A stretch of DNA of 64,000 nucleotides, taken from contig NZ_CP151273.1 of assembly GCF_038237375.1 (NCBI RefSeq), positions 1,736,001 to 1,800,000 on the forward strand, written 5' to 3'. Positions 1-8,567 of the stretch are shown here, piece by piece. The translations under genes were made by a program, and so were the position numbers. Numbering within the stretch: the stretch's first letter is position 1; every line of letters begins with the position of its first letter. The stretch comes from Alcaligenes sp. SDU_A2. Its GTDB lineage: Bacteria > Pseudomonadota > Gammaproteobacteria > Burkholderiales > Burkholderiaceae_B. The notes under the pieces are model-generated. The model had not been told where the DNA came from. It saw only the letters and a list, made by a program, of their open reading frames with translations, and made no database searches.

Positions 1-1
1 G

Positions 2-214
2 CGTGGCGTAGCGTCTGCCTTGCTGGCCGAAGGCCACCGTTACGCCCGTCGCCAGGGATTGCGCCGTTGCAGCCTGGTGTCGTTGGGGCCGGCGCTGGCT
101 TACTGGGAAAAGCTGGGGTATCAGCCGGTCCAGGACGTTGCTCCGGATACGCTGGCCCGTAAATTGGCCCAGTACGGAGAGCAAGCCAGTTTCATGGATA
201 TGTATGTCGATTAA
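2..214 (+). CDS. GNAT family N-acetyltransferase, C-terminal part (5' end outside window)
   Basis: About 70 C-terminal codons of a gene that begins before the window. Read from base 2 the frame starts RGVASALLAEG, which fits GNAT motif A (R/Q-x-x-G-x-G/A, binding the pyrophosphate of acetyl-CoA) followed by its helix. ALAYWEKLGYQ further on fits motif B near the C-terminus. Family members transfer an acetyl group from acetyl-CoA to an amine; the acceptor cannot be told from this fragment. It converges with the exporter gene on the other strand. A short GC hairpin (237-250) and a run of seven T at 262-268 follow, possibly a weak terminator. Confidence 0.7.
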   Translation, partial: RGVASALLAEGHRYARRQGLRRCSLVSLGPALAYWEKLGYQPVQDVAPDTLARKLAQYGEQASFMDMYVD

Positions 215-301
215 AAAATAAACGGTCCCGATCGGTCTGGCATGCGCCAGGTCTACCGCTCTTTTTTTGCGCCTGCATAGCCTCGCACCGAGGCCGCAGT
301 T

Positions 302-1213
302 TTAAGGGTGGCTGCTCGACCTTTTACGTATCCAGGCGGGAAAGTGGATATTTCGGGTGGATGCGTAGCTGCTGAGGAAAATCAGGGCCGCGCCCAGTGC
401 TTGCTGTGTGTTCAGGCTGTGGTTGTAAAAATAGTAATCCACGAAAATGGCGACGCCCGGATAAATGAAGGTCATGGCGGCAATGGTGGCGGCAGGCAGC
501 TTGGTGTATGACGAGTACATCAGGATGTACGTCAGGCAGGTGTGCGCAATGCCCAGAATGATCAAGTATCCCCATTGGGTATGGCTGATCAGGCTCATGC
601 CGGAAAAATCGGCAAAGGGCAGCAGCACAAGGGTGCCGACGGCCAGTTGAATCAACGTAATAATGAATGGGGACACGCCACGTAGCAGTTTGACGAGCAC
701 GGCGGACAAGGCCCAAAGCATGGCCGCCGCCAGTGCCAGCAAGGTGCCCAGCAGATAGTCGGCGGACAATGAATTGGCTGCAATCGACAGATCGGCCACC
801 ATGGCTACGCCGATAAAAGCCAGGATCATCCACAGTACCTTGTTGAGAGGTATTTTTTCTTTGAACAGCAAGGACCAGATTACGAGAAAAAAGAAAGGCT
901 GCGCATGGTAAATCGTGGTGGCAGTGGAAATGGACGAGGATTTGAAGGCTTCAAACAGCAAGAGCCAGTTAGAGACCAAAAACACGCCGCTGATGATGAT
1001 GAGAAGCAGATTTTTTGCGTGTAGGGCATCTTTCTTCAGCTTTCGGCGGATCAGGCAATAGAAAAATAAAAAACATACGCCTAGCAAGCAACGATAGAAA
1101 ACGACGTTGTAGACGCTTTGCTGGGACTCGATGACAAAAAGCCCCACTGTGCCCATGATGATCATCGCAATGAGCAGCTCTATGGCACCGCCCTTGCTGT
1201 ATTGATTGTCCAC
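302..1213 (-). CDS. EamA/DMT-family membrane transporter
   Basis: The 303-residue product is almost entirely hydrophobic and resolves into about ten membrane segments in two similar halves, the size and layout of EamA (drug/metabolite transporter) proteins such as RhaT/YdcZ relatives. The second half ends with the charged tail IRKRSSSHP on the cytosolic side. These inner-membrane proteins usually export small metabolites or amino acids; the substrate is not predictable. The only reasonable start is GTG at 1213, preceded by a G-rich stretch; the next Met is at residue 17, inside the first membrane segment. It seems to stand alone, with its own upstream gap (1214-1341) behind the ABC exporter operon. 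Confidence 0.8.
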   Translation of the reverse strand: MDNQYSKGGAIELLIAMIIMGTVGLFVIESQQSVYNVVFYRCLLGVCFLFFYCLIRRKLKKDALHAKNLLLIIISGVFLVSNWLLLFEAFKSSSISTATTIYHAQPFFFLVIWSLLFKEKIPLNKVLWMILAFIGVAMVADLSIAANSLSADYLLGTLLALAAAMLWALSAVLVKLLRGVSPFIITLIQLAVGTLVLLPFADFSGMSLISHTQWGYLIILGIAHTCLTYILMYSSYTKLPAATIAAMTFIYPGVAIFVDYYFYNHSLNTQQALGAALIFLSSYASTRNIHFPAWIRKRSSSHP

Positions 1214-1341
1214 GCCCCGTCCCTGAGTGATAAATATGCGGTATTAGTCTGGGTAAGCTTGTTCTGCGTAGCTGTGTATTCAGGTACGTCTGTTATTTTT
1301 CAGCCCGACAATCAATATGTTATTGACCGCTTTGTCCTAGG

Positions 1342-2103
1342 TCAAGGGCGCAACCGGTAGCCGGTCCGAAAAATCCAACTGACCAGCACCAGGCATATGG
1401 TCAGAAAGAGTAGCGTCATGCCCAGGCTGAGCCATATGTTGACATCGGCCAGGTCGAAAAAGCTCCAGCGAAACCCACTGATCAGGTATAGCACCGGGTT
1501 GAACAGGGTGACTTTCTGCCAGAAGGCGGGGAGCATGTCGATAGAATAAAAAGTGCCGCCCAGGAAAGTCAGGGGGGTGATGATGAGCATGGGCACGAAT
1601 TGCAGTTTTTCGAAATTGTCTGCCCAAATGCCGATGATAAATCCCAGCAAGCTGAAGGAAAAGGCGGTCAGGCCCAGAAAAATCAGCATCCAGACCGGGT
1701 GCGCGATCTCGTAGGGCACAAAGGCGCGGGCCGTCAGCAAGATGATGGCGGCCAGCAGCAGCGACTTGGTGGCCGATGCCCCCACAAAGGCCAGGGTCAC
1801 CTCGAAATGCGAGATCGGGGCGGACAAGATTTCGTAGATGCTACGCGTAAAACGCGGGAAATAAATGCCAAAGGCGGCGTTCGAGACACTGTGGGTCAGC
1901 ACCGACAGCATGGTCAGGCCGGGCACGATGAATGCGCCGTACGGCACGTTGCCGATCTCGTTGATGCGATGGCCGATGGCGGCACCGAAAACCACGAAGT
2001 ACAGCGCCGTGGAAATGACGGGCGCGACAATGCTTTGCAGCAAGGTGCGGCGAGTGCGTGCCATTTCGTAGGCGTAGATGGCCAGGACGGCATGCCAGTT
2101 CAT
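1342..2103 (-). CDS. yadH: ABC-2 type transporter permease (YadH-like)
   Basis: 253 residues with about six membrane segments, the layout of ABC-2 permeases. Segments such as [16 protein letters not shown] and the late motif [11 protein letters not shown] (typical 'GG-x-F-Y' region before the last helices) match the YadH/NodJ type. It would form the membrane channel for the ATPase encoded just upstream; the pair presumably exports a lipid-like or hydrophobic compound, unknown in detail. Its ATG overlaps the stop of the ATPase gene in an ATGA arrangement, so the two are translationally coupled. Confidence 0.85.
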   Translation of the reverse strand: MNWHAVLAIYAYEMARTRRTLLQSIVAPVISTALYFVVFGAAIGHRINEIGNVPYGAFIVPGLTMLSVLTHSVSNAAFGIYFPRFTRSIYEILSAPISHFEVTLAFVGASATKSLLLAAIILLTARAFVPYEIAHPVWMLIFLGLTAFSFSLLGFIIGIWADNFEKLQFVPMLIITPLTFLGGTFYSIDMLPAFWQKVTLFNPVLYLISGFRWSFFDLADVNIWLSLGMTLLFLTICLVLVSWIFRTGYRLRP

Positions 2104-3044
2104 GTCTGTGCTCCTACAAATTCCACGAAAATGTCTTCCAGGCTGCGCTCGCGTGTCTGGATGTCGGCAATGCCCAGCCCTGCCTGCCCGATAGCGGCCA
2201 GCAGGGCGCTGAAATCGTGTTCCTGCTCGCGGTCATTGAAGGGATAGAGCAATTGCAGGCCGTCGGCCGAGCGTTGCAGGCCCAGGGCCACCAGTTGTTC
2301 GGGCAGCGTGGTGATGGCATGGGCCAGGCTCAGGCTCAGCGTTTTGCCACCCAGGCGACGCATCAGGTCTTGTTTGGTTTCCACCAGTTGCAGCGTGCCT
2401 TTGTTGATAAAGCCGATGCGATCGGCCATGTCCTCGGCCTCTTCGATGTAGTGCGTGGTCAGGATAATGGTCACTCCCTGGCTGCGCAGTTTTTTAACCA
2501 GGCTCCACATCCCTTGGCGCAAGGCGACATCCACGCCGGCCGTGGGTTCGTCCAGAAACAGAATCTCGGGTTCGTGCGAGAGCGCCTTGGCGATCAGCAC
2601 CCGCCGCTTCATGCCGCCCGACAAAGTGATCAGAGCATTATCTTTCTTGTCCCACAGGGACAGGTCTTTCAGAATCTGTTCGATCAGGGCAGGCTTTTTG
2701 GGTTTGCCGAACAGGCCGCGGCTGAAACTGACGGTATTCCAGACCGTCTCAAACGAATCCGAACTGAGCTCCTGCGGCACCAGGCCGATCTTCTGGCGCG
2801 CCTGTTTGTACTGAAGCACATTGTCGGCTCCATCCACCAGCACGGTGCCGCTGCTGCGGTTGACCAGTCCGCAGATAATGCTGATCAGCGTGGTCTTACC
2901 GGCCCCGTTGGGGCCCAGCAGCGCGAAGATCTCGCCGCGCTGTATGTCCAAATCCAGAGGGTGCAGGGCGTGATGGCCGTTGGCATATTGCTTGCTCAAG
3001 CCGCGCACGCGCAAAATGGCAGGGGAATCGGAGGTTATCTGCAT
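2100..3044 (-). CDS. yadG: ABC transporter ATP-binding protein (YadG-like)
   Basis: 314-residue ATPase. Walker [10 protein letters not shown] lies at residues 44-52, the signature TLSGGMKRR near 143, Walker B with [13 protein letters not shown] near 165, and the H-loop TTHYIEEAE after it. A C-terminal extension of about 90 residues after the H-loop is typical for ABC-2 exporter ATPases (CcmA/YadG group). It is the first gene of a two-gene operon with the permease. The start at 3044 lies only 48 bases from the divergent tadA start, so the two promoters must share or overlap this gap. Confidence 0.88.
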   Translation of the reverse strand: MQITSDSPAILRVRGLSKQYANGHHALHPLDLDIQRGEIFALLGPNGAGKTTLISIICGLVNRSSGTVLVDGADNVLQYKQARQKIGLVPQELSSDSFETVWNTVSFSRGLFGKPKKPALIEQILKDLSLWDKKDNALITLSGGMKRRVLIAKALSHEPEILFLDEPTAGVDVALRQGMWSLVKKLRSQGVTIILTTHYIEEAEDMADRIGFINKGTLQLVETKQDLMRRLGGKTLSLSLAHAITTLPEQLVALGLQRSADGLQLLYPFNDREQEHDFSALLAAIGQAGLGIADIQTRERSLEDIFVEFVGAQT

Positions 3045-3092
3045 GGGCGGAGAGTTACACTGACGGGTTGCTGACAGGGTAAGAATAAACGC

Positions 3093-3644
3093 ATGGATTC
3101 AATCGCAACTAGCTTAACACCAGAGCCCGACCGGGATGTGCTGTCGGACACACAGGCGATGGCTTTGGCCTTGGAGCAGGCCGGGCGTGCAGCCCGTAGC
3201 GGCGAAGTGCCTGTAGGGGCGGTGCTGCTCGATGCCGATGGTCGTCTGTTGTCGGTAGGGGCGAATCGCACGATCTGCGACCACGATGCCACCCAGCACG
3301 CCGAAATCGTGGCGTTGCGCGCCGCGACCGCTCAGGCTGGCAATTATCGGCTGCCCGGTGCCAGTCTGTTTGTGACTCTGGAGCCATGCATGATGTGTCT
3401 GGGGGCTTTGCTGCATGCGCGCGTGGCCCGCGTGGTCTGGGGGGCTGCCGACCCCAAGACCGGCGTGTGCGGCAGCGTGGAATCGTTGCATCTGCATCCC
3501 ACTTTGAACCATCACACGCGGGTAAGCGGAGGGCTGATGGCCGAGGAATGCGCCCAGGTGCTGCGCGATTTTTTCCGTGTACGTCGTGCCCAACAGAAAG
3601 CGGCGCGCGGCACTCCGCCGGAAGGGCCGGAACACTCCGGCTAG
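3093..3644 (+). CDS. tadA: tRNA-specific adenosine(34) deaminase TadA
   Basis: Deaminates adenosine to inosine at wobble position 34 of tRNA-Arg(ACG), an essential reaction. The zinc-binding and catalytic motifs are complete: HAE at residues 69-71 (His ligand and proton-shuttling Glu) and PCMMC at 98-102 (Cys99 and Cys102). The protein is 183 residues, with about 20 residues before the deaminase core and a basic, Pro-rich tail. The start ATG at 3093 is the first in frame. It is divergent from the ABC exporter and followed by the LD-carboxypeptidase gene on the same strand. Confidence 0.93.
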   Translation: MDSIATSLTPEPDRDVLSDTQAMALALEQAGRAARSGEVPVGAVLLDADGRLLSVGANRTICDHDATQHAEIVALRAATAQAGNYRLPGASLFVTLEPCMMCLGALLHARVARVVWGAADPKTGVCGSVESLHLHPTLNHHTRVSGGLMAEECAQVLRDFFRVRRAQQKAARGTPPEGPEHSG

Positions 3645-3699
3645 GCGCTGTTGTGGGCTGCGCAGACGGGCAGCTTTCTTTTTTGTAAACGCTTTCGGT

Positions 3700-3719
3700 C
3701 TATCGCTGCGCAGCGATAG
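3700..3719. promoter_or_regulatory. Perfect 20-bp palindrome overlapping a putative -10 box upstream of ldcA
   Basis: Half-site CTATCGCTGC is followed at once by its exact reverse complement. The 3' half runs into TAGAAT (3717-3722), a plausible -10 box 29 bases before the ldcA start. It would therefore occupy the spacer between the -10 and a poor -35 (TTCGGT, 3694-3699). No T-run follows, so it does not look like the tadA terminator. Operator function is inferred from symmetry and position only. Confidence 0.5.
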
Positions 3720-3735
3720 AATGGCGTCATTCTAT
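3716..3735. promoter_or_regulatory. Second inverted repeat overlapping the first, before ldcA
   Basis: ATAGAATG (3716-3723) and CATTCTAT (3728-3735) are perfect inverted repeats around GCGT. The element shares four bases with the 20-bp palindrome before it, so as RNA the two hairpins would exclude each other, and as DNA two bound proteins would clash. It covers the presumed -10 and transcription start of ldcA. Confidence 0.4.
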
Positions 3736-3750
3736 TTATCAAGGTTCACC

Positions 3751-4710
3751 ATGAGCGCCCCCGAGCACGATCATCACCATCAGCACGAACACGGCCATTG
3801 TCAGTGCGGCCATCAGGATCACTCGGGCATTTATCTGCTCTCTCCCTCGGGCCAGGTCCTGGAGCCGGCCCGCTTGGAGCTGGCGCAGCAACGTTTGCGC
3901 GATCTGGGCTTTGCCGTCACGGCGGACCCGGATGCGTTGGCCGTGCATGAACGCTTTGCCGGCTCGGACGAGCAGCGTCTGGCCGCCATCGGGCGTTCTC
4001 TGGTGCAGCCGCAGCCTATCGTCATGGCGACTCGTGGCGGGTATGGATTGAATCGTCTGCTCGATCGCATCGATTGGCAGGCAGTGGCCGATAGCGGCAA
4101 GCGTTTCGTAGGCATGTCGGACTTTACCGCCTTTAACCTGGCCTTGCTGGCCAAGACGGGGGCGATCAGCTATTCGGGGCCGACGGCGATCGCGGATTTC
4201 GGTTGTCCCGAACCCGACGAACTGACGACCGAACTGTTTGGTGAATTGATGCGCGGCGAGCTGGAACTATTTAGCTTCGAGTCCGAAGACTCGGACCCGG
4301 TCGATGGACACGGAGTGCTGTGGGGCGGCACGCTGGCTATGGTCTGCTCTTTGCTGGGCACGCCGTACTTTCCGCAGGTGCAAGGCGGTATCCTGTTCCT
4401 GGAGGATGTCGGCGAGTCGCCGTATCGCATCGAGCGCATGCTGACTCAGCTCTGGCACGCCGGCGTGCTCAATCAGCAGATGGCCATTGTGCTGGGCCGC
4501 TTTACCGAGTATCGCCAGGGGGCCAACGATAACGGCTACACCTTGGCTTCGGTGGTACGTTGGTTGCGCGAGACAGTCAAAGTGCCGGTAGTCACGGGAC
4601 TGCCGTATGGGCATGTCGAGGTCAAAGTCACGCTGCCTGTGGGCAAGCAGGTCGGTCTGGCGACCGAAGACGGCATGGCCTACCTGGTTCTGGACGAGCA
4701 CCACCACTAA
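3751..4710 (+). CDS. ldcA: Muramoyltetrapeptide LD-carboxypeptidase (peptidase S66) with His-rich ends
   Basis: Removes the terminal D-Ala from the murein tetrapeptide during peptidoglycan recycling. It is a 319-residue S66 serine peptidase: nucleophile Ser123 in FVGMSDFTAF, the Glu-bearing strand GGILFLEDVGE and the His in GLPYGHVEVKV complete the Ser-Glu-His triad. Unlike typical family members it starts with about 24 residues containing nine His and two Cys, and ends in EHHH. The frame stays open upstream to 3577, but the ATG at 3751 has AAGG at -10 and begins the His-rich segment, and earlier starts would run back into tadA. The His/Cys ends suggest metal binding (inference). Confidence 0.85.
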   Translation: MSAPEHDHHHQHEHGHCQCGHQDHSGIYLLSPSGQVLEPARLELAQQRLRDLGFAVTADPDALAVHERFAGSDEQRLAAIGRSLVQPQPIVMATRGGYGLNRLLDRIDWQAVADSGKRFVGMSDFTAFNLALLAKTGAISYSGPTAIADFGCPEPDELTTELFGELMRGELELFSFESEDSDPVDGHGVLWGGTLAMVCSLLGTPYFPQVQGGILFLEDVGESPYRIERMLTQLWHAGVLNQQMAIVLGRFTEYRQGANDNGYTLASVVRWLRETVKVPVVTGLPYGHVEVKVTLPVGKQVGLATEDGMAYLVLDEHHH

Positions 4711-4773
4711 CGGATTTTGCGCGCGCTTGCTACACTAGCGGGTTGAATCCAACCTTTTGCAAAGTGTTTTTAC

Positions 4774-6372
4774 GTGATCTCCACCGCTAATCTAACGATT
4801 CAGTTCGGCGCCAAGCCTCTGTTTGAAAACGTCAGCGTCAAGTTTGGCGAAGGCAATCGCTATGGCCTGATCGGGGCCAACGGTTCGGGCAAGTCCACCT
4901 TCATGAAAATCATTGGGGGGGATCTGGAGTCCAGCGCCGGCAATGTTTCGCTGGACCCAGGCGTGCGCCTGGGCAAGCTGCGCCAGGACCAGTTTGCCTA
5001 CGAAGACATGCGCGTGCTGGATGTCGTCATGATGGGCCACACGGAAATGTGGAGCACCATGCAAGAGCGCGATGCCATCTACGCCAATCCCGACGCTACC
5101 GAAGAAGACTACATGAAGGCCGCCGATCTGGAGGCCCGCTTTGCCGAGTACGACGGCTATACCGCCGAATCGCGCGCCGGTGAGTTGCTGATGGGCCTGG
5201 AGATTCCGGTCGAACAGCATAATCTGCCCATGAGCGAAGTGGCTCCGGGCTGGAAGCTGCGCGTGCTGCTGGCCCAGGCCCTGTTCTCCAATCCCGATGT
5301 GCTGCTGCTGGACGAGCCGACCAACAACCTGGATATCAACACCATCCGCTGGCTGGAAGACGTGCTCAACAGCTACCAGAGCACGATGGTCATCATCAGT
5401 CACGACCGTCATTTTCTGAATCAGGTCTGCACCCACATGGCCGACCTGGATTATGGCGAATTGCGCGTCTACCCCGGTAACTACGACGACTATATGCTGG
5501 CGTCGGTGCAGTCGCGCGAACGCGTGCTGGCTGCCAACTCCAAGGCCAAAGATCGCATTAGCGAGCTGCAGGACTTCGTGCGTCGTTTTGCCGCCAACAA
5601 GTCCAAATCTCGTCAGGCGACGTCGCGCCTGAAGCAGATCGGCCGCCTGAAGGCCGATACGGTCGAGGTCAAGCCTTCCTCGCGCCAGAATCCTTTCATG
5701 CGTTTCGAGCAGAAAAAGCCCTTGCATCGCCTGGCGGTAACCGTAGAGGGCCTGAGCAAATCGTACGACCACCCCGTCATCGGCAACTTCTCGGCCATGA
5801 TCGAAGCTGGTGAGAAAATCGCCATCGTGGGTGCCAATGGGGTGGGTAAGACCACGTTGTTGCGTCTGCTGGCCGGCAACTTGACGCCTGATCGCGGCTC
5901 TGTGGTCTGGTCCGAAAATGCCGATATCGGCTACATGGCACAGGATGTATCTGACGAATTCGATACCCAGGACAATCTGTTTGACTGGATCAGCCAATAC
6001 CGTCAGGCCGGCGACGATGATCAGTCCTTGCGCTCGGTGCTAGGCCGCATGCTGTTTTCGGCCGACGACATCATCAAGCCCGTCAAGGTGTTGTCCGGTG
6101 GCGAAAAGAACCGCATGACTTTCTCGCGCCTGATGCTGGGCCGGCACAACGTCATGTTGCTGGACGAGCCGACCAACCACCTGGATATGGAATCGATCGA
6201 ATCCCTGCAGATGGCGCTGGAAAAGTTCGCCGGCACGCTGATTTTCGTGTCTCACGACCGCGAGTTCGTGTCCGGTGTGGCCACGCGCATTATCGAAGTC
6301 CTGCCGAACGGCGAACTGGTCGATTACCACGGTGGCTACGAAGACTATCTGGCTGCCCGCGAACAGGGCTGA
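4774..6372 (+). CDS. ybiT: ABC-F family ATPase YbiT
   Basis: Soluble protein of 532 residues with two ABC ATPase domains and no membrane part. Walker A motifs GANGSGKST (about residue 34) and GANGVGKTT (about 350), two LSGG-type signatures ([11 protein letters not shown] in the first, LSGGEKNR in the second), and [21 protein letters not shown] Walker B motifs. Between them lies the charged linker with [16 protein letters not shown] that in ABC-F proteins reaches toward the ribosomal peptidyl-transferase centre. Length and sequence match YbiT, an ABC-F factor thought to act on translating ribosomes. The start is GTG at 4774, matching the family N-terminus (L/ISTANLT). The yigZ start overlaps its stop. 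Confidence 0.93.
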   Translation: MISTANLTIQFGAKPLFENVSVKFGEGNRYGLIGANGSGKSTFMKIIGGDLESSAGNVSLDPGVRLGKLRQDQFAYEDMRVLDVVMMGHTEMWSTMQERDAIYANPDATEEDYMKAADLEARFAEYDGYTAESRAGELLMGLEIPVEQHNLPMSEVAPGWKLRVLLAQALFSNPDVLLLDEPTNNLDINTIRWLEDVLNSYQSTMVIISHDRHFLNQVCTHMADLDYGELRVYPGNYDDYMLASVQSRERVLAANSKAKDRISELQDFVRRFAANKSKSRQATSRLKQIGRLKADTVEVKPSSRQNPFMRFEQKKPLHRLAVTVEGLSKSYDHPVIGNFSAMIEAGEKIAIVGANGVGKTTLLRLLAGNLTPDRGSVVWSENADIGYMAQDVSDEFDTQDNLFDWISQYRQAGDDDQSLRSVLGRMLFSADDIIKPVKVLSGGEKNRMTFSRLMLGRHNVMLLDEPTNHLDMESIESLQMALEKFAGTLIFVSHDREFVSGVATRIIEVLPNGELVDYHGGYEDYLAAREQG

Positions 6373-6971
6373 TGGCCTTGTTGACCTTGCTGGAGCCGGT
6401 CCGTTTCCAGGAAGACATCAAGAAAAGTCGCTTCCTGGCGCTGGCCGCTCCGGTGGACAGCGCCGAGCAGGCCTTGCAGTTTTTTCAGGAAAACAGCGTA
6501 GCGGATGCCACGCATAACTGCTGGGCCTACAAGATCGGCGCGCAATATCGTTTTAATGACGACGGCGAGCCCGGAGGTACGGCCGGGCGTCCTATTTTGC
6601 AGGCTATCGAAGGCCAAGATTGCGACCGGGTCGCCGTCTTGGTGATACGCTGGTTCGGGGGCGTCAAGCTGGGTACGGGCGGACTGGTGCGTGCCTACGG
6701 CGGCGTGGCGGCGCAGTGCCTGCGTCTGGCGGACAAGCGCGAACTCGTGCCTATGATGCGCATGCGTTGCCGCTGCGCTTTTGGCGAGCTGGCGCTGATT
6801 CAGTCCCGCTTCGAGACCTTTGCCGTCCAGGTTCAGGATGAACAGTTCGACAGCCAGGGCGTTGTCTGGACTTTGGCTCTGCCACAGGATAAAAGCGCCG
6901 ATTTTCAGCAGGCGTTTATCAATATGACCCGTGGCCAGGGCGAGTGCGTTCCGCTCCAGCCGGTGCAATAG
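6372..6971 (+). CDS. yigZ: YigZ/IMPACT family protein (UPF0029)
   Basis: 199 residues. The N-terminal domain carries the IMPACT fold hallmarks: KKSRFLA near residue 15, DATHNCWAYKIG and NDDGEPGGTAGRPIL near 50-75, and VLVIRWFGGVKLGTGGLVRAY near 90-110. A C-terminal ferredoxin-like domain follows. Bacterial YigZ is structurally known but its cellular role is uncertain; eukaryotic IMPACT binds GCN1 in translational control. The ATG overlaps the ybiT stop (TGATG), so the gene is co-transcribed with and coupled to the ribosome-associated ABC-F protein, in keeping with a translation-related job. Confidence 0.9.
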   Translation: MALLTLLEPVRFQEDIKKSRFLALAAPVDSAEQALQFFQENSVADATHNCWAYKIGAQYRFNDDGEPGGTAGRPILQAIEGQDCDRVAVLVIRWFGGVKLGTGGLVRAYGGVAAQCLRLADKRELVPMMRMRCRCAFGELALIQSRFETFAVQVQDEQFDSQGVVWTLALPQDKSADFQQAFINMTRGQGECVPLQPVQ

Positions 6972-7002
6972 TCAATCCTACCTAAGTCCATTGTTCGATC
7001 TG

Positions 7003-7021
7003 GCCAGGCTCTTAGCCTGGC
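7003..7021 (+). terminator. GC hairpin after yigZ
   Basis: GCCAGGCT and AGCCTGGC form a perfect 8-bp stem around CTT, 32 bases behind the yigZ stop. No T-tract follows, so it may end or protect the ybiT-yigZ mRNA rather than act as a classical intrinsic terminator. The rest of this 200-base gap also has GGACGG and CCGTCC, which could pair across about 25 bases before the redoxin gene. Confidence 0.4.
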
Positions 7022-7178
7022 ATACCCACAATTTGGACGGAAAGATACGCGTTCTGTACGAATCGCCGTCCGGTCAGTCGAGCTTGCCGACATACTCTCC
7101 CCATTCGGATCACGATCAAGCGGCCTGCAGCGGGCAATACATACCGGTGGCGGCGCGTGTTTCTTTGGGGTGCATGTC

Positions 7179-7700
7179 ATGTCTTACGAGATAGACGCCA
7201 GCGAATGGCTCAACACCGATACGCCTCTTAGTCTCCAAGCTTTACGGGGGCGGGTTGTCCTTGTATCGATTTTTCAGATGCTGTGCCCAGGCTGTGTGCG
7301 TAATAGTTTGCCTCAGGCCAAGGGGTTAAGCGCCATTTTTTCGCGAGATGATCTGGCCGTCATCGGTTTGCACAGTGTATTTGAACACCATCATGTCATG
7401 ACGCCGGCCGCGTTGAAAGTATTTGCCAGTGAATACCGCCTGACGTTTCCTGTCGCGATTGATCGGCCGGCCCAGACAGGTCCGATACCATCCACGATGT
7501 CCCAATGGGGGGTGAGCGGCACGCCGACCTTGATGATATTTGACCGCGATGGCGAACTGGCGTTGCGCCATCTGGGGCATCTGGACGATCTGCGCCTTGG
7601 CGCGTTTCTGGGCCAATTGATCGCTCGTCGTCCTTGGCAAGCGATGATGGCTGTCGATCAGGAACTGAGCGCTAACGGCGGATCGGTTTGTTCGTTCTGA
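7179..7700 (+). CDS. Redoxin / TlpA-like thiol-disulfide protein
   Basis: 173 residues with a thioredoxin-like fold of the peroxiredoxin/TlpA kind. Strand VVLVSIFQM leads into the redox pair CPGC (Cys36, Cys39); WGVSGTPTLMIFDRDG carries the cis-Pro loop (GTP). No signal peptide is visible, so it is likely cytosolic. The C-terminus ends SVCSF, adding one more Cys. ATG 7179 is preferred because GGGG sits eight bases before it; GTG at 7170 is an alternative. It is followed after 25 bases by the DUF2024 gene, suggesting one transcript. Exact substrate unknown. Confidence 0.75.
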   Translation: MSYEIDASEWLNTDTPLSLQALRGRVVLVSIFQMLCPGCVRNSLPQAKGLSAIFSRDDLAVIGLHSVFEHHHVMTPAALKVFASEYRLTFPVAIDRPAQTGPIPSTMSQWGVSGTPTLMIFDRDGELALRHLGHLDDLRLGAFLGQLIARRPWQAMMAVDQELSANGGSVCSF

Positions 7701-7725
7701 ACATGCATCTTTTAAAGGGTGAACA

Positions 7726-7995
7726 ATGAAGATTGCTGTTTTTGATACGTATGTGCGCCGCGCGGATGGGCGGCGCATGCATTTTGATATTCTCGTCAGC
7801 GAACAGGGCGATCGCACGGTGCCGCAGACCGTGCTGGAGTACGGGCACCGCTATCTGGCGGCCAAAGGCATTCCGGCGGATTCGCTCACAACCCGTGAAT
7901 GCCGTTTTTGCCATGTAGAGACTGCATCGCCGCAGGTCGAAGCAGAGATCAAACGCATCGGTTTTGCGATCATCGAATTAGAACATTGCGATTGA
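7726..7995 (+). CDS. DUF2024 family protein
   Basis: A small 89-residue protein beginning MKIAVFDTYVRRADG with DGRRMHFDILV, the pattern I associate with DUF2024, small cytosolic proteins of unknown function. It contains a CRFCHVE segment (Cys-x2-Cys-His) and ends IIELEHCD, so three Cys and several His could bind a metal or take part in redox chemistry (inference). A good ribosome site, AAAGGGTGA, precedes the ATG. It lies between a redoxin and, across a terminator, a thioredoxin, supporting a thiol-related role. Confidence 0.75.
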   Translation: MKIAVFDTYVRRADGRRMHFDILVSEQGDRTVPQTVLEYGHRYLAAKGIPADSLTTRECRFCHVETASPQVEAEIKRIGFAIIELEHCD

Positions 7996-8012
7996 CGCGC
8001 TCTTTGTAAAAC

Positions 8013-8043
8013 GACAAACGCCAGGCAATGCCTGGCGTTTGTC
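8013..8043. terminator. Bidirectional intrinsic terminator between DUF2024 and thioredoxin genes
   Basis: A perfect 14-bp stem (8013-8026 with 8030-8043) around a three-base loop AAT. The centre is CGCCAGGC/GCCTGGCG; the stem base is GACAAA/TTTGTC, giving short A and T runs for both strands. The two flanking genes converge here. Confidence 0.8.
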
Positions 8044-8069
8044 TGTGTCGCGCGTCGATCAGGCCGCGA

Positions 8070-8450
8070 TCAATTCTGTTCCTTACCCTGGGCTTCCTGC
8101 GCCGCGATTTCGGCATGGACTTTTTCCATGTCCACGGCTTTGACCTGCTCCACCAGCTCGGTCAGTTGCGATGCCGACAGCGCGCCGGCTTGCGAGAACA
8201 GCAGGACACGTTCGCGAAACACCATCAGCGTAGGGATAGAGCGGATACGCAGCGCAGCGGCCAGTTCTTGCTCTTCTTCGGTGTTTACCTTGGCGAAGGT
8301 GACATCGGCGTGCTCGGCGGCGGCCGCCTCGAACACAGGGGCGAATTGGCGACATGGGCCGCACCAGGGTGCCCAGAAGTCGATGATGAGAGGTTTGCCG
8401 TCTTCGACGGCTGCCTGGAAGGTGGCCTCGTTCAGTTCGATGGTGCTCAT
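8070..8450 (-). CDS. Thioredoxin family protein
   Basis: A 126-residue thioredoxin with the canonical active site WCGPC (Cys30, Cys33) after IIDFWAP, and the cis-Pro loop SIPTLMVF. It reduces protein disulfides in the cytosol; no signal peptide is seen. Compared with TrxA (about 108 residues) it has a 20-residue polar C-terminal tail ending QGKEQN, as in some secondary thioredoxins. ATG 8450 is supported by GGAGG on the minus strand shortly upstream. It is separated from the upstream purine permease by a terminator, so it has its own promoter in 8451-8470 or in the hairpin region. Confidence 0.88.
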   Translation of the reverse strand: MSTIELNEATFQAAVEDGKPLIIDFWAPWCGPCRQFAPVFEAAAAEHADVTFAKVNTEEEQELAAALRIRSIPTLMVFRERVLLFSQAGALSASQLTELVEQVKAVDMEKVHAEIAAQEAQGKEQN

Positions 8451-8470
8451 GGGGGAGCCTCCGCATTAAA

Positions 8471-8495
8471 AAAGCGGCTGATGGACAGCCGCTTT
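8471..8495 (-). terminator. Intrinsic terminator of the NCS2 permease gene
   Basis: AAAGCGGCTG (8471-8480) and CAGCCGCTTT (8486-8495) form a perfect 10-bp stem. Read on the minus strand it is followed by six T. It lies between the permease stop and the thioredoxin start. Confidence 0.8.
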
Positions 8496-8567
8496 GTTGG
8501 TCGTGCAGTCAGTGTAACCGCTTTTTCCCGGGTGCCAAAGCGGCGCTCGGGCAAGCGGCGCACCGCG

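Noticed and set aside
1323-1345. TTGACC/GGTCAA inverted repeat at the end of yadH
   Set aside because: Only six base pairs with a long loop and overlapping the stop codon; too weak to call a terminator or operator.
3577-3750. Longer start for ldcA in the open upstream frame
   Set aside because: It would overlap tadA and cross the promoter-like palindromes; ATG 3751 has a ribosome site and begins the His-rich segment.
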